NCBI GenBank assembly: GCA_946807835.1
Contig: OX327686.1
Span: forward strand, 15,810,001-15,874,000
Reading direction: 5' to 3'
DNA length: 64,000 bases
Source of the DNA: Ailanthus altissimus
Lineage: Eukaryota; Streptophyta; Magnoliopsida; Sapindales; Simaroubaceae
Shown here: one piece after another, positions 1-12,399 of the stretch
Numbering within the stretch: the first letter of the stretch is position 1
Layout of the letters: each line of letters starts with the position of its first letter
Notes under the pieces: generated by a model
Told to the model about the DNA's origin: nothing
Databases searched by the model: none
The model's input: only the letters and a program-made list of their open reading frames with translations
Made by a program: the position numbers and the translations under genes

Positions 1-1919
1 GATTTTGTTGTAGAGATTTCAATTGGTTGTAATTAGGGTTTTAGAATGAAATTGGCATGATTTTATTGTAATTGGAACAAGAAATTGAGAAAAGGAATGT
101 ATTGGAACCTAGGGTAAAATTCTGCCACTTTAGGGAAGTTAGGAATTGAGTGGTGTTTTGATTGAATTGTTGTGTGTAAATGGTGCATATTGTAAATTGA
201 ATGTATATGGTTGATGGAAAAACCAAAAATGAAGAAAATGGGGCATAATTGTCCATGTTGGAAAGGTGAAGGGCAATTATGTCCAACTAAGTTATAAGGT
301 GTTCAATAATTTTTAGGGCGCTGGATGGTGAGTTAGTTTCGATTATGGCTCAGTAACTAAAATCGAGAAGTAGTATGCATCCGGGCTTTGTATGTCGATT
401 AGGGCGTTTAGTAGTTAAATAGGATTCTAGCATTCGATTTAGTTCTAAATGTCATTTGTGGCGCGTAGGTGAAGATAACCGAGAACGTTAACGGGAACAG
501 AAAACAGGAGCGAAATTGAGCGCGGAGCGGTTGTGAGTGGAAATTTTCCATTTCTTTTACTTTGCGTTTATTATGTTTTCGCATAATGAATATGCATGTT
601 TTATGAGCTTTCGATGCATAACCATGATTTATGATCTTGATACATATTCATAGACATGCCTTTACATGTTCGAATTGAGAAACAGTTTTAAAATTTCTGC
701 ATTCATTTTTAGGGCCATTGATACCCTCAGATTATAGTGGTGATGATTGTATTAAACCTGGTCGGTATATCCTGTGCACATGGGCAGGTCTTGGGGGTGT
801 GTCACTAACTCCGTGAAGTTGGGAAGTTGAGTCATGTGAGTCGCTTTATGTGTACGGGGTATTGTCTCGCTATATGCATGCGATGTAGGATTTCACTGCA
901 TAGCCATTGAGATGTCTTGAGATGTCACTGTGGGTGCTGCTAGTTGAGGTGCCCCGTGACCTACTCAAGTATGCGATGCTAGTTGAGTAGCTACGTGGGT
1001 ATAGAGCTTTAGGGTTACCATTGGTACAGTTTAGAAAGAAAATGGCCGAGCGAGGATTTTACTAGTTTTCGATTTACCGATAGCATTTATGCATTTATAT
1101 GCACATAACAGTTATTATGTTATACAGATTCTGAATATAGTTTTCCAAAGATGTAGATAAAACCCGTTCGGCAAGATTTCAATAGCATATGATGTTAGAA
1201 ATCGTTTTACAATTTTACGTCAGTTTTAGAAGCATGATTTCTGCGTGAGCTTTAGAATTTGCTATCTATACATGATGTTATTTTATTGAAATTTTATTTA
1301 CACTCACTGAGCTCCTTTAGCTCACCCGTTTTGTGTTTTATGTTTTTTGAACCCCTTTCCCAGGTGCAGGTCTCGGTACGAAAGCTGCTGATTCTCCTAT
1401 TGCCGAGTAGTGGGCTGAATCTGAAATCATTTTTGTACATGTAAATGTGCTAAATAGCACCCTTTACTTTATGCATAATAGTTGTAGGCATGTATATTTG
1501 GATGTATGTTTTGAACCGAGAAGAAGAGATTTCAATCTTATGATGGTCGTTCTTTTTACTTCTATGATTACGCTTATTTGTGATTCAAATGAATAATTAA
1601 GTTGTGTTGGATTTGATTTGGAAAGGATCGGAGGTCCGAATTGGTAGAATTGAGATGTATTGGAAATAGAAGTGAAATTTCTTTGCAGGTTTTATATGGA
1701 TTTTTCGAAAAACAGGAAAAACTCTGTCCGTTTGTTTTTAAAATTAAGATGTCGTTTTCGTGTATGTTATTAGACCTTCTTAGTAGTAACAAGAAATAAA
1801 AAGGGGTTCGGCTCGCAGAATTTCTCAACATACCCAGTTAGGTTCGGAGGAACTTTCGTCGGGGTGCTCGGCAGGGCTGCTGGGATCTATAGTAGAGGGT
1901 CTCAGGTCGGGTCCTGTTA
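1..1919 (-). mobile_element. Solo LTR, family A, copy 1 (cut by window start)
   Basis: This is the first of five copies of a roughly 2.7 kb LTR. In sense orientation the family begins TGACAGGACC and ends GGATATTACA. This copy is inverted, so its right edge reads GGTCCTGTTA (terminal CA changed to TA). Sequence from position 1 matches 63062 onward almost base for base. The right flank starts GATAT, which is also present at the homologous site near 3463 in a related LTR, so GATAT is the likely target duplication; the left copy is outside the window. No coding capacity is credible. Family assignment to a chromovirus-type Ty3/gypsy element rests on LTR length and termini and is an inference. Confidence 0.85.
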
Positions 1920-2599
1920 GATATGGGGTTCGTCAGCTCCCATATAGAGTTAGATATCTCAGAAAGTCTTGTGGCCACAAGCAAAATTCTGGAAAAGAGT
2001 TCTGCTAGGGTGGAATAATATGGCAAAGCAATTTGCGTATATTGTTCAGTGAGATACGAGTTTGGAGATAGGACATAGATGAGCACTGGGGATTTGACGG
2101 TGATAATCTATATCCCCGCACATCCAGGATATCATGACGGAAGGACTATACGTATGCGGTGTAACCTCAATTTACATGGTTCAACGTGTTGGTTTGTATA
2201 TTTGTTACGTGTGCCTGGGACATTGCTCACAGACTCATGGAATAGTTCCATTTAACAAATTGGGCGTAGAACCTAAGGAGTCCCGCGATATGGAGTGTAC
2301 TCGTTGTGCACTGGGTCAGCGTGTCAAATTAAATTGTTTAATCTAGCAATATTCAGCATTACCACGAGAATTCGTGCATGTCTGTATTTAAGTGTTAAAT
2401 ACAATAATTAGTCAATTATTATTATTTAATAATTGTATAATGACACGTGGTGTATTGTGGACCCTCAATTGAGTTTACCCAAGTGTGGGATTTGGTAGGA
2501 CCCAGTAAGGGATAAACTTGGTAACTATTTATGAAGGGCAAAATGGTTATTTCTCACTTTGATTATTTAATGGTTAAATAATCAAAATATCTCTCTTAC

Positions 2600-2662
2600 T
2601 ATATTATATAATATAATATATTATATTATATATTATTACTTTATTATATATATATATATATA
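2600..2662. repeat. AT-only microsatellite
   Basis: A 60 bp tract made only of A and T, ending in a clean (TA)n run, followed at 2672-2695 by a GT-rich run. It lies in the right half of LTR relic B'. Confidence 0.8.
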
Positions 2663-2705
2663 AAGAAAGAAAGTGAGTGTGTGTAAGTGTGTGTGGCCAT
2701 TTGGC

Positions 2706-2781
2706 CGAGAAAGAGAAGAGAAGAAATGGAGAGGAGGAAGAGGAGAAGAAGAATAAGAAAGAAGAAGAAAGAAAAATAAAA
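2706..2781 (+). repeat. Purine-only (GA-rich) tract
   Basis: About 75 bases almost entirely G and A (GAA, GGA and GAAA units). It occupies the place where the related LTRs carry a shorter GAGAGGGAAAC stretch near 16480 and 44195, so it looks like a local expansion of an LTR purine tract. Confidence 0.7.
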
Positions 2782-3120
2782 TAGGAAAAATGAAACAATT
2801 TCATTTTTTTTTTATGCTTTCAACTGAAGTAATGGTGGATTGCTTCAAAACTCTCAATTTCTTATCCTTTTAGAGAAAAGGATATAAACACACACCCAGT
2901 CATTTTGGAGATTAAGAGTTAATCTCATGTTGGATATCGGGTTGCTGTTCTAGCTCACCAAGCTCACCGATTTGGTGACTAGAACTGCACACGAGTTGGT
3001 CTCCATGCGAACTCCAGGGATATACGTGTATAATGTTACACATTTTAGTGGGTTCTCTATCATATAAATATATTAATGCGATTAATATATTTTATTTATT
3101 GTGTTTATTGCAAGTTTCAC

Positions 3121-3786
3121 GTTTTCGTCAGACTTAATTATGTATTTGGTATGTATTTAGGCAATAGACGCAATTGCACATGTATATACCCACGTGGGTT
3201 AGACCCTTTACAGTATTGACATATGGGTATCCAGTTAAGACTGGATATGGGACAGACTTATAAGAGCCTTCGATAGACATCCTATATGAGCTGTCAACGG
3301 AGGGTCCTCTCGAATTGAGTAGTATACGTAGTTCTTTGATCTGAGTGTCACGGTGGGCTTGTAAGTGATCTACCATACTTCGGTTCCACGCATGTCACAG
3401 ACCTTTCATGGTGTGACCATTGGGTGTCGCTGGGTATGGTTCGATGCTTATGGAGTTCAGTGTGTACAGATATGGGATCCATCAGCTCGTATGGGGAGTT
3501 TGATATCCAGATGCTTTGAGACTGTATCTCGGAGCGTTTTGTGGCCACAAGCATTAATCCCAAGAAAGAGTTTCACCGGGATGGAACAATATGGCAAAGG
3601 AGTTTGCACATATTGTTTAGTGAGATACAAGTCTTGAGATAAGACATGGATGAGCACTAGGGAATTTGACGGTGATAATCTATATCCCCGCACATCCAGG
3701 ATATCATGACGGAAGAACTATATGTATGCGTTGTAACCTCAGCTTGTATAGTTCAATGCACTAATTTGTATAGCCGTGACGTGCAT
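3121..3786 (+). mobile_element. Second copia-type LTR relic B', left and middle part
   Basis: The run from about 3220 to 3786 parallels 15400-15960 and 43100-43640, including the phrases around CAGACCTTTCATGG and GATCCATCAGCTCG. It repeats 1920-2345 in the same orientation. Homology stops at about 3786, where sequence leading to the Athila-1 primer-binding site begins. The arrangement is consistent with two LTRs joined head to tail with little or no internal region, or with two nested fragments. Confidence 0.5.
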
Positions 3787-4350
3787 CAATGAATTAAGAC
3801 CAGGAATATATAATTTGAGAATAAACTTACATAATAACATTTTTTAGCACCTATTGCAACTCTTGCAACTATGTTATTACTAATATATTCTTAGGTCATT
3901 GTACCGTCACAAACAAGATTCTAACTTAATAATTAACTAAGGAATTGGCATTGAAAGCATATGCACAACAAATACGGGTTAAGGGATAGCTACACATCCT
4001 AAATATTAATCATTATTGATAGTGTTAGAATTTATGATTTACATACTTAGTTGTTAATTTAGTATTAGTTTTATTTTCAATTGAATCAATTTGTTCTGAT
4101 GAAAAGAAGAGAATCAATTTGAGTACTTGAATAGAGTGAAGCACATAGTCTTTGTGGGCTCGACACCCTTCACTCTTTATTATTGGTTAGTGATAGCATG
4201 CACTTATGCTGGTTAACTTTGCTTATCATTTCATATCATTGTACACATACAATGAATCATACACTTAAGCATAAGTAGCTTATCAAACCTAAAAACAACA
4301 AGCCAAACAAGTTTTTCGGCCTAAACACAACAATCCAAACAGCAAGGTTT
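3787..4350 (+). mobile_element. Athila-1 5' LTR end, truncated
   Basis: Non-coding. The segment around 4155-4215 aligns with 50453-50512 in the 3' LTR (both have a TTTGTGGG or CTTGTGGG run, then TCGAYACCC, then an ACTTG or ATTGG context). This supports reading it as the right end of the 5' LTR. It is much shorter than the roughly 1.5 kb 3' LTR, so the left part is missing or unrecognisable. The exact LTR end before the primer-binding site is unclear. Confidence 0.45.
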
Positions 4351-4368
4351 TGGTGCTGTTACTGGGGA
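4351..4368 (+). promoter_or_regulatory. Athila-1 tRNA primer-binding site, decayed
   Basis: TGGTGCTGTTACTGGGGA, preceded by GGTT. Athila-type elements typically have TGGCGCCGTTGCCGGGGA here, complementary to the 3' end of a tRNA. All differences from that form are C-to-T or G-to-A, most of them in CG contexts. Confidence 0.75.
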
Positions 4369-4490
4369 TATTGTTTCTTTGTTTTGTTTTAATAGTAATA
4401 CCAGTTCATCTTATTTTTAATTTGACTTTATTTTTACTTGTTTACTTGTTAGCTTTACATTGTTTTATTTTTAGGTTGATACTCTAGTGT

Positions 4491-5900
4491 ATGCGGAGGG
4501 CTTATAGTCATGATTGGATTACTTTAGACCCTAAATTTGAGAGAACATTCAAAAGGATTTGTCTAGAGTAATCACAAAGGACTAATATAGAGAATCAAAG
4601 TGATAACCCAACATATTTAGAGAACAATTTAAAAATTTTAAAAGAGCATATAGTACCTACCATTTATGTAAACAAATTTGAGATCAAACCTAGTACCATT
4701 CAAATGGTTAAGGTTTCGGTTTAGTTCGGAGGACTTTCAAATAATGATCCGAATGAGCATATCATAAACTTCTTAAAAATTTATGACACCTTTAGATTTA
4801 ATAGAGTTTTAGATGATGCCATCAGATTAAGGTTGTTTCCATTTTCCTTGAGGGGTAAAGCCAAAAGTTGGTTGATGATGTTGTTACCATCTGGATCAAT
4901 TGTTACTTGGGATGATTTGGCACATAAGTTCTTAGGCAAATTCTTTCCACCTGCCAAGACTACTAAAATGAGGAATGACATTACCTCTTTTTTTCAACAT
5001 GACCAAGAATTATTGTATGAATCTTGGAAAAGGTTTAAGGACATGTTAAGGAAGTGCCTGCATCATAGAAGTTCTTAAATATATGTTGGTATAAACTTTC
5101 TACAATGGGCTTGTGAGTCAATTAAGGACTATTGTGCATGCAGCAGCTAAGGGCACTTTGATGAATAAATGTTTGTTAGAAGAAATAGCAACTAATAGTT
5201 ACTGGTGGCCAGCTGAGAGGGTAAACCCAAGAAAGGTAGCTGGGTATATGAGATAGATGCTCTGACATATTTGATAGCTCAAATTAGCCTTTTTACCAAT
5301 AAGGTGGATGCTTTGGGAATGGATCAATAGGAAGCCAACCATTACTTGTGACTTCTATGGGGACAATCATTTTAATAGTCATTGCATGGAGACAACTTAG
5401 TGTGTAGGGTTCAATAGAAAATCAGAACAACCCAAACTCTAAGTACTATAACATAAGATGGAGGAACCACATAAATGTTTCTAAGAATAATTAAGGCCAA
5501 CCATCTAGACCAAATAATCCACCTGGATTACATGCCTTACTAGTGCACACTTACAAGAAAAGAAGCCAACATTAAAAGAATTACTTATGAAGTACATGAG
5601 CAAGACTGATCTGTTATTGCAGAACTGAGCAACTTCTCAGACACAACTAAGATGTTAGTTATCAATCAATAGCCATCCACAAGATGTTATACCAAGCAAC
5701 ACTGAAACCAATCCTAGAGGTGAAAAGGATCAATGTAAAGCAGTCACTTTAAGAAATGGCAAAGAGGTGCAGTCCAGCATAGTGCAACCTCTAAAACAGG
5801 CAAGCTGCACAACAAGCAGACAAAGGTAGATCTAAAGAAGAGAAAAAAGAAAACTCAACTTTATGAGTAAGAAAAAGTAGATAAAGGGTAACTAGTGTAA
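4491..5900 (+). pseudogene. gag: Athila-1 gag, broken
   Basis: Capsid-like Gag polyprotein of a Ty3/gypsy element, forming the virus-like particle. The ATG at 4491 starts a frame interrupted by early stops. The clearest stretch is 4833-5078, with FPFSLRGKAKSWL and a TWDDLAHKFLGKFF motif typical of the plant retrotransposon gag domain, followed by a Q-rich YESWKRFKDMLRKC helix. From 5080 to 5900 the frame is decayed, with recognisable but shifting fragments. No intact CCHC zinc knuckle was found. Identity as Athila-type gag is confident; the 3' boundary is approximate. Confidence 0.75.
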
Positions 5901-6161
5901 CCACATGGGTAGATTTACATTCCACCATCCTTCCTTTAAATATTGTAAAAAAAAAAGCATGACAAGCAGTTTGCCAAGTTTCTAGAGGTATTCAAGAAAT
6001 TGAATATTAATATCCAATTTGCTGAAGCATTTGAGCAGATACTTAGCTTTGTAAAGTTTATAAAGGATATGCTTTCTAAGTAGAGAAAGCTAGATTATTA
6101 TGAGATAATAGTTTTCACATAAGAATGTAGTGCCATCTTATAGAAAAAGCTACCTACAAAA

Positions 6162-6760
6162 TTGAAAGATCCTAGGAACTTTACCATTCTTTTTATAATT
6201 AGAAATCAATACTTTAGCAAAGCTTTGTGTGATTTGGGTGCAAGCATTAATCTCATTTCTTTTTTAATTTACAATAAGTTAGCATTATGTATAGCCAAGC
6301 CTACTAAGGTTACTCATCAACTTGCAGAATGTTCACTTACTTATCTAAAGGGAGTGATTAAGGATGTGTTACTTAAGGTGACAAGTTCATCTTCTCGATG
6401 AATTTTACAGTTCTTGATATGGACGAGGATAGAGAGATACTTATCATCTTGGGTTAACCATTCGTAGCAATCGAATGAACATTGATTGATGTTAAATGTG
6501 TTTAAGGCTATACAATTTTCAAGTGAGGCAGACGATTATTTTGAGGTAAATGACATTGAGAAAGAGGAAGATAGGGTTTTTAGAGTGAATGTTATTAAAG
6601 ATCCTTTTGAGAATGTAATTGTTCATGGAGATGATGTAGAGACCATTGAAGCAAGGAAATATGTGAAGGCATTGGGAGCTACACACACTCTTGGGCACAT
6701 GAAACCTAAAACTGAACTACTAAAGAAATTGGAGATGTAGAAGTCAAAATGTAAGCCTTC
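6162..6760 (+). pseudogene. pol: Athila-1 protease and protease-RT linker
   Basis: Retropepsin region of Pol. The frame 6162-6401 has ALCDLGASINL, where D-x-G-A is the catalytic loop of aspartic proteases in this lineage, followed by the usual hydrophobic beta-strand region. A second frame at 6486-6740 encodes an acidic linker (FEVNDIEKEEDRVF) of the kind found between protease and RT in Athila elements. Stops separate the two. The region leads directly into RT, which is cut at 6994 by solo LTR A. Confidence 0.75.
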
Positions 6761-6994
6761 TATAGAGGAGCCACCCACTTTTGAGCTTAAGTCACTACAG
6801 AGTCATTTATGGCATGTTTATATTGGTGAATCTTTTACACTTCTTATCATCATTTTAGCTGAGCTTGATGAGATTCAGAAAGAAAAATTGCTTTGAGTAC
6901 TCCATAAGCATAAGAGAGCATTGGGTTAGACTATAGTCGACAATCGGAGGTATAAGTCCATCATTTTCTATACACAAAATATCACTTAAAGAAA

Positions 6995-9711
6995 TGACAG
7001 GACCCGACCCGAGACCCTCTACTATAGATCCCAGCGGCCCTGCCGGGCACCCCGACGGAAGTTCCTCCGAACCTAACTGGGTAAGTTAAGAAATTTCGCG
7101 AGGCGAACCCCTTTTTAATTCTTGTTACTACTAAGAAGATCTAGTAATATACATGAAAACGACATCTTAGTTTTAAAAACAAACGGACAGAGTTTCCTCT
7201 GTTTTTTGGGAAAATCCATATAAACCTGCAAAGAAATTTCACTTCTAATTCCAACACATCTCAATTCTACAAATTCGGACCTCCGGTCCTTTTCAAATCA
7301 AATCCAACACAACTCAATTATTTCGTGTAAATCACAAAATAAGCATAATCATAAAAAGTAAAAACGATCATCATAAACTGGTAATCTCTTCTTCTTGATT
7401 CAACACATACTTACAAATATACATGCCTACAACTATTATACATAAAGTAAGGAGTGCTATTAGCACATTTACATGTACAAAAATTATCTTTGGATTCGGC
7501 CCACTACTCGGCGATAGGAGAATCAGCAGCTTGCGTTCCGAGACCTGCACCTGGGAAAGGGGTTTAAAACATAAAACATAAAACGAGTGAGCTAAAGGAG
7601 CTCAGTGAGTGTAAATGAGAATTCAATTACAAGAATATTATACAAAGATAGCAATTTCTAAAGTACATGCAGAAATTATGCTTCTAAAACGGATGTAAAA
7701 TTGTAAAACGGTTTCTAATATCATATGCTAATGAAATCTCGCCGAGCGGGTTTTATCTACATCTTTGGAAAACTATATTCAGAATCTGTATAACATAATA
7801 ACCGCTGTGTGCATATAAATGCATAAATGCTATCGGTAAATCGAAAACTAGTAAAATCCTCGCTCGGCCATTTTCTTTCTAAACTGTACCAATGGTAACC
7901 CTAAAGCTCTATACCCACGCAGCGACTCAACTAGCACCGCATACGTGAGTAGGTCACGGGGCACCTCAACTAGCAGCACCCACAAGTGACATCTCAAGAC
8001 ATCTCACTGACTACGCAGCGGAATCCTACATCGCATGCATATAGCGAGACAATATCCCGTACACATAGAGCGACTCACATGACTCGATATACCGGCCGGG
8101 TCTAATACAATCATCACCACTATAATCTGAGGGTACCAATGGCCTTAAAACAAATGCAGAAATTTTAAAACTGTTTCACAAATCGATCATGTAAACGCAT
8201 GTCTATGAATATATCAAGATCATAAATCATGTTTATGCATCGAAAGCTCATAAAACATACATAGTCATTGTGCGAAAACATAATAACCGAAAAGTAAAAG
8301 AAATGGCAGATTTCCACTCACAACCGCTCCGTGCTCAATTTCGCTCCCGATTCCTGCTCCCGTTAACGCTCTCGGTTATCCTCACCTACGCGCCATAAAT
8401 GACATTTAGAACCAAATCGAACACTAGAATCTCATTTAACTACTAAATGCCCTAATCGGCATACAAAGCCCGGATGTAAACTACTTCCCGATTTTAGTTA
8501 CGGAGCCATAATCGAAACTAACTCACCATCCGACGCCCTGAAAATTATTGAACACCTTGTAATTTGATTGGACATACTTGCCCTTCACCTTTCCAACATG
8601 GACAATTATGTCCCATTTTCTTCATTTTTGGGTTTTTTCATCAACCATATACATTCAATTCACAATATGCATCATTTACACACAACAATTCAATCAAAAC
8701 ACCACTCAATTCCTAACTTCCCTAAAGTGGCAGAATTTCACCCTAGGTTCCAACACATTCCTTTTCTCAATTTCTTGTTCTAATTACAACAAAATCATGC
8801 CAATTTCATTCTAAAGCCCTAATTACAATCAATTGAAATCTCTACAACAAAATCACCAAAAACCCTAATTCTCACCTTGCCAATTTCTTCAAATTGATGA
8901 CTCCTTCAAGCTCCAAACTAGAATTCAACTCAATCTAAGCCAAGAATACACATAAGAACATCAATTAACACATTCTTGAATTCTCACTTATCAAACTTAT
9001 AAAAGATGCTTTTCTTACCTCTTTTTCTTGAATTTTCACTAATAGAGACTTCAATTGAGCTTAGGGATTGGTTTGTAACCTTAATTTGGCTTGATTACAC
9101 ATGAAAATTCATGAAAACAAAACTTGAAAGGTCACTGTAGCAGCCCCCCTTTCCAAGCTCGAATTTTCTCTCTTTTGTTCTAAGTGTTTGTTTTTGATCA
9201 TCTTCAAAATTCTACACACTTCCAACCTATTTATAGTCCTCCCTCTATTTACCATTTTGCCCTTCAACTTTCTCAAAATTACTAATTTGCCATTAGTTGA
9301 AAACTAAATATGTAATTAGTTCATTTGTAACTATCTAGTTGGAATAGTCCAAAGAACTAACTAGAACTTCCAACTTGGCAATCCATGAGATTTCTTCTAA
9401 TTGGTCCATTCTCTAATATATGGATTATGTTTCTCAACAAAGGCTTGTTCCATTCATAATCCTTAAATGGAAATTCATGTAGTAAATTAAAAGTTTCTTT
9501 TCCAAGCCAATAGAGAAAATTTTTTAAAATATTCTAGGGTCGTCCGGCGCACCGATCAAGTGTGAAATTACCAAATTAGGTCTGATATCTCTCACGTGCA
9601 CTATAAAGAAAATATTTCTAATATGGTTAAAATCGAGTAACCCTACAGTGTCTTATTTATTCTATACCGAAATCTAGGCGCCAATACTACTAATAGGGAT
9701 TGGATATTACA
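6995..9711 (+). mobile_element. Solo LTR, family A, copy 2
   Basis: A 2717 bp unit starting TGACAGGACC and ending GGATATTACA (TG...CA), flanked by a perfect 5 bp target duplication AGAAA (6990-6994 and 9712-9716). There is no internal coding region or second LTR, so it is a solo LTR left by LTR-LTR recombination. A TATTTATAG box near 9229, about 480 bp before the right end, supports the chosen orientation. It splits the RT domain of Athila-1. Confidence 0.93.
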
Positions 9712-9716
9712 AGAAA

Positions 9717-10960
9717 ACTGCAAGCCTACCATTGAGCTGTAAAGAAGGTTAAATCCGATGATGAAAGAGGTGATTCAAAAGGAAATTATCAAGTGGTTAG
9801 ATGCGAGAATCATTTACCTCATCTCAGATAGGTATTGGGTTAATGTGTACAAAATAAAAGATGAGTCATTATGGTAGATAATGAGAACAATGAGTTGATC
9901 CCTACACGTATATAACCAAGTAGAGAATTTGTATAGACTACCAGAAGCTTAACAAGGTAAGTAAGAAGGACTATTTCTCTATTCTAATCTTTGATTAGAT
10001 GCTAGATAGACTGGTTGGACGTGAGTACTACTATTTTTTTTATGGGTAGTCTAGCTACAATCAAATTATAATTGCTCTATAAGATTAACAAAAGATCACA
10101 TTCACATGTCCCAATGGCACATTTGTATTCAGAAGGATGCCACTCGGATTATGTAATGCATTAGCTACCTTTTAATGGTGTATAATGACGATCATTTGAT
10201 TTATGCTTAAATAATTTAGCATTTATGTTAAAAAGATATGAAGAGACAATTATGGTGTTGAATTGTAGAAAATAAAATTTATGGTCAAGGAAGGCATTGT
10301 CTTAGGCTATAAAATATCATCTAGAGGCAAAAAGGCTTATAGGGTAAAGAGTGAGACTATTGAGAAATTGCCTCTCCCAATTAATATGAGAGAAGTTTGA
10401 AGTTTTCTTAGTTTTGTAGGTTTTTACAGGAGGTTCATTAAAGACTTTTTCAAGATTTGCAAGTCTATTTGCAACTTGTTGGAGAATGATGCATAATTCA
10501 ATTTTGATGATGCTTATTTGGAAGCATTAAAGAGAAAGCTCATTTAGCCTCTATCATCATAGCACCGAATTAGGATTTACCATTTGAGTTGATGTATGAT
10601 GCTAGTGGTATAGCTGTGGGTGTAGTGTTGGGTTAAAGAAAAGAAAGAGCAGTCCACACCAATTATTATGCTAGCAAAACTTTGAATGAAGCAAATGTGA
10701 ACTACACTACTATAGAGAAAGAACTTTTAGTTGTAGTATTTGCCTTTGATAAATTCAAGTCTTATTTGATTGGAGTCAATGTGGTGGTATACACTGCTCA
10801 TACAACCATAAAATATTTGATTGCTAAAAAGAAAATGAAGCCTCACTTGATTAGATGGGTGTTACTTTTACAAGAGTTTGATTTAGAAATCTGTGATAAA
10901 AAAGGGACTGAAAACCAAGTAGCTAACCACTTATCTAAGTTAGAAGGTAGAGAGAAAAAT
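9717..10960 (+). pseudogene. pol: Athila-1 RT (continued) and RNase H
   Basis: Continuation of reverse transcriptase after the LTR insertion. The first 700 bp are heavily stopped, and the catalytic Y/F-x-DD box expected near 10200 is not recognisable. RNase H is better kept. From 10560 the reading gives a DASGIAVGVVLGQ-type core with short breaks. The frame 10682-11089 continues with a [16 protein letters not shown] helix (E and the following acidic positions) and ends in [12 protein letters not shown], the usual Ty3 RNase H terminus. Enzymatic function is lost. Confidence 0.75.
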
Positions 10961-11159
10961 GAAACTTGGATTAAGAAAACCTTCCCTAGTGAGCAACTTT
11001 TGGAAGCTCAAAACCTTCACTTGCAATGGTATACGGACTATGTGAATTTCCTTGAGTGTGGCATAATGCCTTCAAACTTAACTTTTTAGTAAAGAAAAGT
11101 GTTTCTACATGATATGCAGTGATACTATTAGAATGAATTGCTTTTGTTTAGGTAGTGTG

Positions 11160-12260
11160 CAAATCAGTTGTTAAGGAGATGTATGCCTTTGGAGGAAATG
11201 AGAGAGTATCATACACCATACTCATGGTTCAGATTATGGAGGATATTTTAGGGTAAAAAGACAGCCATAAATGTGCTACAATATGGGTTCCAATTATTCA
11301 AGGATGCAAACATGTATGTCCTAAGGTGTGATAGGTGCCAAAGGACTGAAATATTTCAAGGAAATAAGAAATGCTTCTATAAAGCATTTTAAAAGTGGAA
11401 ATATTTGATGTGTGGGGTATTGACTTTGGGGGTCCTTTCATTTCATCCATTGGAAAAAAATACATCTTAATAGCCATTGATTATTGGTCTAAATGGGTAG
11501 AAGCAATTGCGCTCCCCATAAATGATGCCAAGGTGGTGTTGAAGTTTTTAAAGAATTTTTTTACAATACATGGCACTCCAAAAGGCAATCATAAGTGATG
11601 AGGGGTCACACTTTTGCAATAAGTATTTTTTAGCCCTTTTTAAAAAATATAGGGCAAGACATAAGGTAACTATAACTTATCATTCTCAAGCAAGTGGGCA
11701 AGTGGAGATCTTAAACTGGGAAATCAAGCGCATTTTGGAGAAAACTATGAAGCCTAGCCCAACGAATTGGGCTATGAGACTTGATGATGAACCTTGGGCA
11801 TATTGCACTATATATAAAACACCTATTGGGATGTTTTCATACCAGTTAGTTTATGGAAAAGCTTGCCATGTTCCAGTTGAGTTAGAGTACAAGGCATATT
11901 GGGCTATCAAGGCCTTGAATTTTAATGTTCAAGCAACTAAGGATAAGTATTTGTTATAATTGCATAAACTAGATGATTTCTAGCTCCAAGCTTATAAAAA
12001 TGCCAAGTTGTACAAAGAGAAGACAAAGAAATAGCATGACAAAAAAGTAGCAATGAGGAAATTTCATCATAGACAGCGAGTACTATTATTTAATTCTTGC
12101 TTGAAACTATTTTTGGGAAAGCTTAAGTCGAATGGTCAAGGCCATTTCGGGTTACAACGGTGTTTTCTTATAGAGCTATTGAGATTGTTGATGAACAGAG
12201 AAAGAGATTGTTCAAAGTGAATAGACAAAGGCTAAAGCATTATTAGCGGCATGACATTGA
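11160..12260 (+). pseudogene. pol: Athila-1 integrase, frameshifted
   Basis: DDE integrase of a Ty3/gypsy element. A zinc-binding CDRCQR segment lies near 11328. The core follows: [12 protein letters not shown] (first catalytic Asp, about 11400), [11 protein letters not shown] (second Asp, about 11585) and LNWEIKRILEK (Glu, about 11715). The core is split by a frameshift between 11570 and 11598. The conserved YGKACHVPVELEYKAYWA block follows at 11850-11900. C-terminal sequence with YKEKTKK and LLFNS continues, stopped, to about 12250. All three catalytic residues survive, unlike in Athila-2. Confidence 0.82.
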
Positions 12261-12341
12261 TCGCTAAAAGTCACTCTTGAACTTACTGAGCCTTAGGAAG
12301 CAAAACAAGACGTTAAACCGATGACGTTAAATCAAGCGCTG

Positions 12342-12359
12342 CTTGGGAGGCAACCCAAG
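12342..12359 (+). promoter_or_regulatory. Short hairpin after integrase
   Basis: CTTGGGAGGCAACCCAAG: a perfect 6 bp inverted repeat around a 6-base loop, just downstream of the integrase reading frame. A GGGAGGCAACCCAA signature after integrase is, to my knowledge, common in plant Athila-like elements. Its role is unknown; a leader or splice-related RNA structure for the downstream ORF is one possibility. Confidence 0.45.
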
Positions 12360-12399
12360 GTAATTTTATTATATTTTGTCCACTTTGTTTTAAGTTAAC

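Larger units (their letters stand above)
1920..3120 (+). mobile_element. Copia-type LTR relic B', right-hand part
   Basis: Bases 1920-2345 match 3467-3786 and the middle of the copia LTRs at 15655-16010 and 43350-43760, sharing landmarks such as TGGCCACAAG and a run of CATCCAGGATATCATGACGG type. Bases 2346-3120 follow the same order of landmarks as the right half of those LTRs but are strongly diverged. Its left half lies beyond solo LTR A copy 1, which inserted into it. No gene is visible here. Confidence 0.55.

Noticed and set aside
2604..2804. Ser/Phe-rich minus-strand frame
   Set aside because: It is the translation of the GA and TA simple repeats.
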